Shown: in pieces, positions 45,181 to 52,807 of the stretch
How the letters are laid out: each line of letters begins with the position of its first letter
Position numbering within the stretch: the stretch's first letter is position 1
Source of the DNA: Cyclobacteriaceae bacterium
Lineage (GTDB): Bacteria > Bacteroidota > Bacteroidia > Cytophagales > Cyclobacteriaceae
Length of the DNA stretch: 56,523 nucleotides
Direction of reading: 5' to 3'
NCBI GenBank assembly: GCA_028278225.1
Contig: JANQEU010000052.1
Location: 1 to 56,523, forward strand
The notes under the pieces: model-generated
The model's input: the letters and a program-made list of their open reading frames with translations, nothing else
Told to the model about the DNA's origin: nothing
The model's database searches: none
Made by a program: the position numbers and the translations under genes

Positions 45181-47808
45181 TCAATATCCGGGCAATAGCA
45201 TTACGGCATTCTGCATCATCCGGGACGGACCAAGCCAGAACATTCGATACTGCGTGTTATCGACAAGGAATACAACTTTTCCCTGCCCTATTTGCGCCAC
45301 ACCTGCAAACGTGGTTCCTGCAAGATGTTCTAAATTCTCTGTGGAAGCATAACCCGCAACTGCTAAACTTGAAGGGTCCTTATCGTAGAATCCGACTGTT
45401 TGCAGTTTTTCAGAGGGTTTGAGTCCATCATTTCCAAACTTCAAGGCGTATAGGTTTTTCGGCATGCCAAAAGCCAATGGATGGGAGATATCGATTGTGG
45501 CATTTAAAGCCGTTCCAGGGATGCGGCGTTTCCCAAAGTAATCCTCGCGGTCTTCATATCTCAGATAGTTGACCGCATCACTGGAGTCTTTCGGAGATTT
45601 CTTCAGTTCGACATCCGTGAGCTTTGAACGCTCCTTGGTAAAAAAAGCAGCCGCGCTTTCGGTAGCAATCAAAGTACCCCCTTCCTGTACCCAGCTCTTG
45701 ATTTCCTCCAGTTGTTTCTCTCCAAAGAGCTGCTTCAGGGTACCGCCACCGCCGGGAAGGATCAGGACATCAAATTCTTTAAGGTCTACCCCGCCAAACC
45801 TGAATCCGCCTTTGGGCAAAGAAGTTTGCTGCAGATTGGTCGCTCTCACCCGTTCAATCGGCAACTCTGTCACCCAGTCAAACATAAAATAGATCTGCCC
45901 TGCAGTGTACGAGCGAAACGGCGGATCAGTCATCAACGCAATACGAGGTTGTTCTATAGGCCTGTTTCTTGTATTAGCCAGATCCATACCGATAACCATT
46001 CGGCCCGAATTAAAACCGACGATTTCCACACCGCATGTTTCTGCCACTTCCTTCATATCCGTATCGATTTGTTCAGCTTTTTCCCGGTTTCTCCCTTTCA
46101 AGATGATCAGCGAACCAGCCGGAAAAGTCCGCTCATCGTTTCCAAAAGCCCTGTAAGCAGACCTGACGTTATATTCTTTTGCCCATAATTTTGCAAGCGT
46201 TTTGGGAGCATATCGTTGATTCCAGTCAATGACGTAAGCATATTTTGCATCGCTATTGATCACACCGCCCTCCGGACTTATTTCTTCCGTTATCTCTATC
46301 TGATCCGCTGAAAAGGAACCTGCTGTAGAGTATGCATCAAGATTGTAGGCGATCGGTGCGGACCAGGTTGCCATATCATACATCACGGAATCTTCAATCG
46401 CCATGTTCCTCTCCATGATGCTGCTAATGAATAAATGCCTGGGCTGATCCATTGGAATGATGTAAGTTCCGCCTGGCAATGTTTTCCTGATTGTGCGGCC
46501 GGTTCTGTAATCCTTCGCTGAGGATAATTGGAAGGAGGAGTTGGCCTGGTACACTTTTACACCGTTTCTGATAAGGACATTGATCAGATCGCTATTGTAC
46601 ATACCCGCATTTGAAAAGAAATATGCTTTAGTGTTTGTCTTGTTGCTTGCCGGTTGCCAGGAATCGTAGCTATACTGAAGCAGTGCCTGTCGGTTCTTTA
46701 CAGCTGCCTTGATTGTGGCTATTGAAGTGGTGTAATGATCAAAAATTCCCTGGCGAAGTGTCAATTTGTAACCGTCATCCGTTTCGATGATCCTCCCCCT
46801 GGCACTGCCCTGCTCGGTAAGCATGCCAATGGCGCCCATCACACTGGGATAACTCGATCCGTAACCCGGATAAAAGAAATCAAAACGATCCCGGGTAAAA
46901 TAATTGAGTTGATACTTATCAAATTCAGCAATGTTGGCATCTCCGAACACCTTTGACCAGGACTCATAAGAATCAGGTAATAACATGTTGCGCGGAGTAG
47001 TACCCGGCATCGTGAAATAATTACTGTTATGACCCTGTTCATGGTAATCCACATGTACCTGTGGCATCCATTTTTGATACTCGGCAGTGTGCCCGCGGGA
47101 TTCCGGGTGGACACCCCATACCCAATCCCTGTTCAGATCAAACCAGTAATGGTTGGTCCGTCCGCCCGGCCATGCTTCATAATGTTCCATATCGCGAGGT
47201 TCGTAGCCCGGTCTTTTTAACCTTTTGGTGGTTTTGTACCAGTAGACGTATCGGTCCCTTCCGTCCGGATTGATACAGATATACATGATGAACACGGCAT
47301 TTTTTAGTATATCCATGGTTTCATCATCGGTTGCCGCAGCCATCCGATAGGCTACCTGCATTGCCGCCTCGGAAGATGACGGTTCGTTACCATGAATGTT
47401 GTAGCTATAAGACACGAATACCGGCTGGCTGTCTATGACAGTTTGAGCTTCGGACGAACTTGCAGTGAGCAAATCAAGATGAGTCTGTCGTAAGTCTTCA
47501 ATATTGCTGATATTGTCCTCTGAAGAAATCACCAGATTGATCAGAGGCCTGCCTTCATAGGTTTCGCCGTATTCATTGTAAATCACCCTCGGCGAACGTT
47601 TAGCAAGATTTTTGTAGTACTGGACGATATGGGCATAAACCGTAAATTCCTCTCCTAATTCATATCCCAGAAACTCTTTTGGTGATGGGATGTCTGCATT
47701 TACAGGAAGATCAGGTTCAAATGCAAATCGCTCCGTATCTGCTACCTTAGGTTGTGCGATGATGGTCAGGGACCCCAGGAGGAATCCCGCTAACAGAACT
47801 TTCTTCAT
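45181..47808 (-). CDS. Secreted M14 zinc carboxypeptidase with GATase-like domain
   Basis: The 875-residue protein has a signal peptide (about 1-19). The M14 catalytic domain (about 50-370) shows the first zinc pair H139/E142 in YSYNIHGNEPSSSEAA, an ICINPDGRDR stretch, and the distal histidine region VHVDYHEQGHNSNYF, followed by LTEQGSARG. The C-terminal part has a class I glutamine-amidotransferase-like fold (about 690-765: VLILPGGGGTLKQLFG, GGTLIATESAAAFF) without a clear catalytic Cys-His-Glu triad. Substrate is unknown. It is upstream of the sortilin-like gene in one transcription unit and 105 bp after the DUF1080 gene. Confidence 0.92.
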   Translation of the reverse strand: MKKVLLAGFLLGSLTIIAQPKVADTERFAFEPDLPVNADIPSPKEFLGYELGEEFTVYAHIVQYYKNLAKRSPRVIYNEYGETYEGRPLINLVISSEDNISNIEDLRQTHLDLLTASSSEAQTVIDSQPVFVSYSYNIHGNEPSSSEAAMQVAYRMAAATDDETMDILKNAVFIMYICINPDGRDRYVYWYKTTKRLKRPGYEPRDMEHYEAWPGGRTNHYWFDLNRDWVWGVHPESRGHTAEYQKWMPQVHVDYHEQGHNSNYFTMPGTTPRNMLLPDSYESWSKVFGDANIAEFDKYQLNYFTRDRFDFFYPGYGSSYPSVMGAIGMLTEQGSARGRIIETDDGYKLTLRQGIFDHYTTSIATIKAAVKNRQALLQYSYDSWQPASNKTNTKAYFFSNAGMYNSDLINVLIRNGVKVYQANSSFQLSSAKDYRTGRTIRKTLPGGTYIIPMDQPRHLFISSIMERNMAIEDSVMYDMATWSAPIAYNLDAYSTAGSFSADQIEITEEISPEGGVINSDAKYAYVIDWNQRYAPKTLAKLWAKEYNVRSAYRAFGNDERTFPAGSLIILKGRNREKAEQIDTDMKEVAETCGVEIVGFNSGRMVIGMDLANTRNRPIEQPRIALMTDPPFRSYTAGQIYFMFDWVTELPIERVRATNLQQTSLPKGGFRFGGVDLKEFDVLILPGGGGTLKQLFGEKQLEEIKSWVQEGGTLIATESAAAFFTKERSKLTDVELKKSPKDSSDAVNYLRYEDREDYFGKRRIPGTALNATIDISHPLAFGMPKNLYALKFGNDGLKPSEKLQTVGFYDKDPSSLAVAGYASTENLEHLAGTTFAGVAQIGQGKVVFLVDNTQYRMFWLGPSRMMQNAVMLLPGY

Positions 47809-47913
47809 GGTTGAAATTGGTTATGGTGACAATTTAAGGCCGATCAATCAAAGAAAGGTCTCTATGTTACATCAGCGGCAGATTCCTGATCATTTGAAAG
47901 CAATAACCTTTAT

Positions 47914-48711
47914 TTACAACTCTCTCACCCAAATATTCCTGAACCTGACGGGATCGCTATGATCCTGCAGGATCAAAGGTAGTTTCGGCCTATGTGCAAT
48001 ATAATATGGTGAACCTATGTAGCAGGTAGGACCCGATAATGTTACATTGTTCTGAATGAGCACGCCATTGTGAAAAACGGTAAGTCGTGCGGGGGAAAGC
48101 AAGGTTCCTTTTTCTGAAAATCTTGGAGCTGTAAAAATGATGTCGTACTCCTGCCAGGTTCCGGGAGGCTTCGAAGCATTAACAAGTGGTATGTGCTGTT
48201 TATATACAGAGCCGGCCTGCCCATTCTGGTAGGTTTCATTTTCATAGGAATTCAGGATCTGAACTTCGTATAATCCCATCAGGAACACACCGCTGTTGCT
48301 GTAACCCTGACCGGTCTTACCTTCGTCTACCGGCGAATTCCATTCAATGTGAAGTTGAATGTCCCCGAACATTTTCCTGGTTGCGATCCCTCCTTCTCCG
48401 GGAGCAACCACCATTTCATTGTTCTCGATCTTCCAATTGGCCACTCCTCTGCTCGTTTCATATGAGATACCCGGAATAACATCTTTAAGCCCTTGCATGC
48501 TGCCTCTCCCAAACCCTTCGTGAGGTTTCTGCCACTCATCCAGGTCGCTACCGTCAAACAGAACAACAGCATCCGAAGGTGGCTCATTGCCTTCTCCCGG
48601 AGTAATTTCTTCAAGGTCCACATACAGCTCGGTAGCTTCGGGCACCTGGGCCTGGCCATATGCACCCCCGGCCAATATCAAAATGACACTTGTGACAAAG
48701 ATGTTTTTCAT
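47914..48711 (-). CDS. DUF1080 domain (3-keto-disaccharide hydrolase-like) secreted protein
   Basis: The 265-residue protein has a signal peptide (about 1-19, ending AYGQ). It is almost entirely one DUF1080 beta-sandwich: VLFDGSDLDEW (about 48-58), FGDIQLHIEWNSP, NSGVFLMGLYEVQILNSY, GSVYKQHIPLVNASKPPGTWQEYDIIF and a closing FRNIWVREL. The family includes 3-keto-glucoside hydrolases and lectin-like modules. The oxidoreductase partners of the keto-glucoside pathway are not in this window. Confidence 0.92.
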   Translation of the reverse strand: MKNIFVTSVILILAGGAYGQAQVPEATELYVDLEEITPGEGNEPPSDAVVLFDGSDLDEWQKPHEGFGRGSMQGLKDVIPGISYETSRGVANWKIENNEMVVAPGEGGIATRKMFGDIQLHIEWNSPVDEGKTGQGYSNSGVFLMGLYEVQILNSYENETYQNGQAGSVYKQHIPLVNASKPPGTWQEYDIIFTAPRFSEKGTLLSPARLTVFHNGVLIQNNVTLSGPTCYIGSPYYIAHRPKLPLILQDHSDPVRFRNIWVREL

Positions 48712-48808
48712 AGTTTAATAAGATGATCTCAGACAGCTAAGATGTTCATTTTTAGCTGACAATCCAAAGTATTATTATCGCATGGATGTAACGGGAATCG
48801 TACCGATG

Positions 48809-51418
48809 TTACTCATTCTTAAGGGCCTCAACGGGATTTGCGGTGGCCGCCCTGAAGGTGACAAATCCTGAACTTACAAGAATGATAATGATCATGACCA
48901 GCGCCGATATTAAAAACGTTGGAGGATCAAGCGAAATCCTGTAGGCAAAATCCTGTAACCACCACTTTGATAAATAAAATGCCCCCGGCAATCCAATCAA
49001 AAGTGAAAACCCCAACAAGTAGAGATATTCCCTGGACAATTGCTGAAGAAGCCCAAGCAGATCTCCCCCCAACACTTTTCTTATTGCTATTTCTTTTGCC
49101 CGCTTATGGGCATTGTATGTAGCCACACCAAATACTCCTGAGATCGTAAGTAGTATGGTAATCATGCAAAATATCCATACGATATTTTGAAGCTTATTTT
49201 CGGCCATGTATAAAAGTTCAAACCGGTTGTCCAGGAATTCGGTTTCCAGAGGGGGTAATTCCGGGTAGATTTTACGGCCGTTCACGTCAATAGCTTCCAG
49301 TATCTCCTTTGCGGATTTTGCTTCAAATTTTATGGAGGCATATCCGAAAAGAGCAATTGGTAAATTGCTGATTGTCAACGGCTCAACTTCCGAATGCAAA
49401 GTTTGAAAGTTAAAATCCTTTACTATACCCACAACAAGACCCGTGTCTCCGGCTATGGTTATTTCATTATTCAGCGGATGTTTGTCACCAAATACCATTT
49501 CAGCAGCTTTTTGATTCAGCATAAACTCATTTTCTCCTCGCTTGATAGTCCCGTCAAAATGCCTGCCTTCCAACAGATCAATTTCATAGGTGTCAAGAAA
49601 GGTTTCATCCGCAAACAGCAATCGTGATCCATATTCATCAGGTGCACCGATCTCTATTACATCCTCCAGCATGATGCGATACCCTGGAACTGACGAGGAG
49701 GTTGAAACGGACCTGACCCCCTGGATCTGCAACATCTCATTTTCAAATGCTTTGAATTTTCCCCGGACAGACTGGTTTAGTTTGATGAGAATGATCTGAT
49801 CTTTTTCGAAACCGAGATCTTGTCTTTGAATAAAACGGAGCTGGTTGAACACGACTATGGAACCTATCACCAATATAACGGACAGACTGAATTGGATGAT
49901 TATCAGTACTTTCCGGGTCAGTCCTATCTTTCGCATAGGTACGGTTTGAGTGCCGGATTTAATAATATCTACAGGTCGGAACTTTGTTAATACAAAAGCG
50001 GGATACAATCCACTTATCAATTCCAGGGTCAGCAGAATTGCCACTAAAGGAAAGATAATAGCCGGATCATAGATGAAATTCAATGGAAGATCCAGTCCCG
50101 AAAATCGTTGGAAAACAGGGGCCAGTATCACAAGTGCAATCAAACAGATCAGGCCCGCCAAGGACAACAAAACCATGTTCTCACCCAGAAACTGCATGAC
50201 GAGCTGATGCCTTGAAGCACCCACCGTTTTTCGAAGGCCCACTTCCCTGGCCCGGTCCAGTCCTTTGATAATGGTTAGGTTGACGTAGTTGATGCAGGAA
50301 ACGATCAGTATGAATACACCGATTGAAAACAAAATGTAGATATACAATATATTTCCATTGTCTGCATATTCTTTCTCATGATTGGTATAAAGATGAATTC
50401 TCTCAACAGGTGTCATCAGTATTTCCAATTGAGCGGCTTCGTCCTTACTCAGGGAACGCAATGACACAAACTCCTCTTTCGTGATGGATTTCGTATTGTC
50501 AGGATCACTTCCTTCTTCCAGCTCAACATAAGTGTAGACCCAGAAATTACGCCATTTCCTCAGGAAGTCAGCGTCAAAGGTGTAGATGGAGCAAATGAAA
50601 TCAAATTGGAGATGTGATTGCTGTGGAATGTCCTCGATGATGCCTGTGACTATCCTGGGTTCGATGTTGCCTTCACGATCCTGATCAATGGACAGCTCCA
50701 GTCGTTTACCCATTGGATTTTCATTCCCAAAGTACTTTCGGGCAATACGTTCTGTCAAAACAATAGAGCGAGGATCGATGAGTGCCGTTTTCGGGTCGCC
50801 CTGTATAAATGTATACGTGAACATTTCAAAAATCGAGCTATCAGCAGAAAACCCGCCTTTTTCATAGAATTGATTCTCTCCGAATTTTACCCATGTATTT
50901 CTGATGGGGGCAAAACGTGTCATTCTTTTAACCTCCGGAACATTATCCTGGACAAAAGCTCCCATTCCGAGCGGAGTTGCTGCCCAGGGATTACCCCCGA
51001 AAGACATGCCTACACGGAAGATCCTGTCACCTTTTTCATGGAAGCGGTCATAATTCAGCTCATATTTTGAATAGACCAATGCCAAAAGGAAGACGATGAC
51101 GCCAAGCGACAGGTTCCCTACCCGGATCAGGCCTGAAATTTTATCTCGCCGGAGGTTTCGATAGGTAATTTTGATGATGGATTTCATGGATAAGTAATTA
51201 GGATTATTAATGAGCTTTTGAACAGGTTTTAACCTGAACAGCCGAAAGTACCGGATAATGGCAACCGCATATCTGAACCCTGCTGCCCGCGGGCCGATTC
51301 TTTGCAGCTCTTTGTAGTACCACTCATGGAGATCACCCTGGACCTCCTCCAGGTAGTAATCCGAACAATACCATTCCAGAAACCTGTCTGCCCAATCCGG
51401 TGGAGATTTTTTCTTCAT
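48809..51418 (-). CDS. FtsX/MacB-like permease with permease-prefix domain (second orphan permease)
   Basis: The 869-residue protein begins MKKKSPPDWADRFLEWYCSDYYLEEVQG, the permease-prefix module seen in the 19822 gene. It has a signal-type helix near 98-118, two periplasmic MacB-like domains and two FtsX cores (helices around 360-500 and 750-860). The coupling signatures are LDRAREVGLRKTVGASRHQL and HKRAKEIAIRKVLGGDLLGL. No ATP-binding subunit is adjacent. The gene starts 24 bp after the PadR stop, with an inverted repeat (51423-51438) in the gap. Confidence 0.9.
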   Translation of the reverse strand: MKKKSPPDWADRFLEWYCSDYYLEEVQGDLHEWYYKELQRIGPRAAGFRYAVAIIRYFRLFRLKPVQKLINNPNYLSMKSIIKITYRNLRRDKISGLIRVGNLSLGVIVFLLALVYSKYELNYDRFHEKGDRIFRVGMSFGGNPWAATPLGMGAFVQDNVPEVKRMTRFAPIRNTWVKFGENQFYEKGGFSADSSIFEMFTYTFIQGDPKTALIDPRSIVLTERIARKYFGNENPMGKRLELSIDQDREGNIEPRIVTGIIEDIPQQSHLQFDFICSIYTFDADFLRKWRNFWVYTYVELEEGSDPDNTKSITKEEFVSLRSLSKDEAAQLEILMTPVERIHLYTNHEKEYADNGNILYIYILFSIGVFILIVSCINYVNLTIIKGLDRAREVGLRKTVGASRHQLVMQFLGENMVLLSLAGLICLIALVILAPVFQRFSGLDLPLNFIYDPAIIFPLVAILLTLELISGLYPAFVLTKFRPVDIIKSGTQTVPMRKIGLTRKVLIIIQFSLSVILVIGSIVVFNQLRFIQRQDLGFEKDQIILIKLNQSVRGKFKAFENEMLQIQGVRSVSTSSSVPGYRIMLEDVIEIGAPDEYGSRLLFADETFLDTYEIDLLEGRHFDGTIKRGENEFMLNQKAAEMVFGDKHPLNNEITIAGDTGLVVGIVKDFNFQTLHSEVEPLTISNLPIALFGYASIKFEAKSAKEILEAIDVNGRKIYPELPPLETEFLDNRFELLYMAENKLQNIVWIFCMITILLTISGVFGVATYNAHKRAKEIAIRKVLGGDLLGLLQQLSREYLYLLGFSLLIGLPGAFYLSKWWLQDFAYRISLDPPTFLISALVMIIIILVSSGFVTFRAATANPVEALKNE

Positions 51419-51422
51419 TTTT

Positions 51423-51438
51423 GTCTTATTTGTAAGAC
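51423..51438. promoter_or_regulatory. Candidate PadR operator in the padR-permease gap
   Basis: GTCTTA-TTTG-TAAGAC is a perfect inverted repeat between the PadR stop and the permease start. It shares a 16-bp sequence, TATTTGTAAGACTAAT (51427-51442), with the upstream site at 51792-51807. Confidence 0.5.
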
Positions 51439-51441
51439 TAA

Positions 51442-51777
51442 TTATGATATAAATTCAAAACTGAACTTTGGCATCACTTCCCACATCCTGTTGCGGACAT
51501 CCCTTGTGTTGTTCAGAGTCTGATAACCGGCTGAGGTGATCTTGTATAACCTCCTTCTCCGGCCTCCTCTCTCTTTTAGTGTTCCTCCCATATAGGAATG
51601 AACAAAACCCTTCTTTTCCAGTCGGGTCAAAACCGTATGGACGGAACTCAAAGTCAGCATCCTGCCCGTGTTAGCATGAATCTCTTCTACAATCGTTACT
51701 GTATATGCATTTCCATCCAAAACAGCCGTACCGAGTAAAACCAGTTCTTCAAATTCCCCGAGATGCGTGCCTTTCAT
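51442..51777 (-). CDS. PadR family transcriptional regulator (second copy)
   Basis: The protein has 111 residues from ATG 51777; the longer frame from 51849 runs through the promoter and operator and is rejected. The N-terminus MKGTHLGEFEELVLLGTAVLDGNAYTVTIVEEI and the wing ERGGRRRRLYKITSAGYQTL place it in the PadR family and show it is a paralogue of the 22434 gene. It should form a dimer that represses its own promoter and the downstream permease. Palindromes at 51782 and 51423 are its likely targets. The gene is divergent from the MscS gene at 51905. Confidence 0.93.
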   Translation of the reverse strand: MKGTHLGEFEELVLLGTAVLDGNAYTVTIVEEIHANTGRMLTLSSVHTVLTRLEKKGFVHSYMGGTLKERGGRRRRLYKITSAGYQTLNNTRDVRNRMWEVMPKFSFEFIS

Positions 51778-51781
51778 ATGT

Positions 51782-51807
51782 ATTAGTGTTGTATTTGTAA
51801 GACTAAT
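51782..51807. promoter_or_regulatory. Candidate PadR operator overlapping the padR promoter
   Basis: ATTAGTGTT (51782-51790) and AAGACTAAT (51799-51807) form an inverted repeat with 8 of 9 positions pairing around 8 bases. It overlaps the -7 element and the expected transcription start of the PadR gene. Confidence 0.55.
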
Positions 51808-51834
51808 GTAAGGAATACAATTTCCAAATCCAAA
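51803..51834 (-). promoter_or_regulatory. Predicted promoter of the second PadR gene
   Basis: On the minus strand TTTG (51834-51831) and TACATTAG (51810-51803; one mismatch to TAnnTTTG) are 20 bp apart, 25 bp upstream of the ATG at 51777. Confidence 0.5.
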
Positions 51835-51904
51835 ATGCTCTTTGAGCAAAAAGCTTTTAATCGCATACCTGACACCATGCCATTTTTTTAATTAATTTTT
51901 TGGA

Positions 51905-52807
51905 ATGAATTTTCCTTCTCAATGGATCGCAGAGCAATGGGGAATATCTCCCTACACGCAGGTAAAGCTTCTTTACACCTTAATCGTATTCCTCCTTTTC
52001 CTGATCATTCGTTTTTTCAGTATAAGGATATTATTGAAAAATGTTGAGGAGGTAAAGGACAGATATTATTGGACCAGGGCGATCAAATATACCTCGATGG
52101 CGCTCTTCCTGATGATAATTGTCCTTATCTGGCTTAGTGAACTTGCATCAATTGCCACCTTTTTGGGATTGGTTTCCGCCGCCCTGACCATTGCACTCAA
52201 AGATTTGATTGTAAACGCTGCAGGCTGGTTGTTTATCCTTGTCAGAAAACCATTCAGTGTAGGCGACAGGATCTCGATTGGTGAACATCGCGGTGATGTT
52301 ATTGACGTTCGGATCTTTCAATTTACACTAAATGAAATAGGTAACTGGGTGGATGCGGATCAAAGTACGGGACGAATCATTCACATTCCCAACGGAAGGG
52401 TGTTTCTTGAGCCCCAGGCCAACTATACGCAGGGCTTCAGTCACATCTGGAATGAAATCGGAGTACTCATCACCTTCGAAAGCAACTGGGAAAAAGCCAA
52501 GAAGATCCTTGAAGATATTGTCAATCAACATGGGGCAAGTTTTACAAAATCCGCCGAACAACGGTTGATTGAAGCTTCCAAGAAATACATGATCCTTTAC
52601 AATAAACTTACTCCCATCGTCTACACTGCCGTAAAGGACAGTGGAGTGATGCTGACAATGAGGTACCTCATCACCCCCAGACGGAGGCGAACTTCAGAGC
52701 AATTGATCTGGGAAGACGTTCTGCGAATGGTAGCTGACAATGAGGATATCGACCTGGCATACCCTACACAAAGAATTTTCTACGCTCCGGAAGAAAATAA
52801 AGAATGA
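51905..52807 (+). CDS. MscS-type mechanosensitive channel, short form
   Basis: The 300-residue protein has about three helices (residues 18-38, 58-80, 82-110) and the MscS core: TFLGLVSAALTIALKDLIVNAAGWLFILVRKPFSVGDRI (about 84-122), then a beta domain with IPNGRVF. It is close to E. coli MscS in length, without the periplasmic extension of the 14464 paralogue. Its stop overlaps the next ATG (ATGA at 52804-52807), coupling it to the sortilin-like gene. Confidence 0.93.
   Translation: MNFPSQWIAEQWGISPYTQVKLLYTLIVFLLFLIIRFFSIRILLKNVEEVKDRYYWTRAIKYTSMALFLMIIVLIWLSELASIATFLGLVSAALTIALKDLIVNAAGWLFILVRKPFSVGDRISIGEHRGDVIDVRIFQFTLNEIGNWVDADQSTGRIIHIPNGRVFLEPQANYTQGFSHIWNEIGVLITFESNWEKAKKILEDIVNQHGASFTKSAEQRLIEASKKYMILYNKLTPIVYTAVKDSGVMLTMRYLITPRRRRTSEQLIWEDVLRMVADNEDIDLAYPTQRIFYAPEENKE

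Noticed and set aside
51778-51849. Longer start of the second PadR gene
   Set aside because: It would run through the promoter and palindrome, and residues before MKGTHLG do not match the paralogue.
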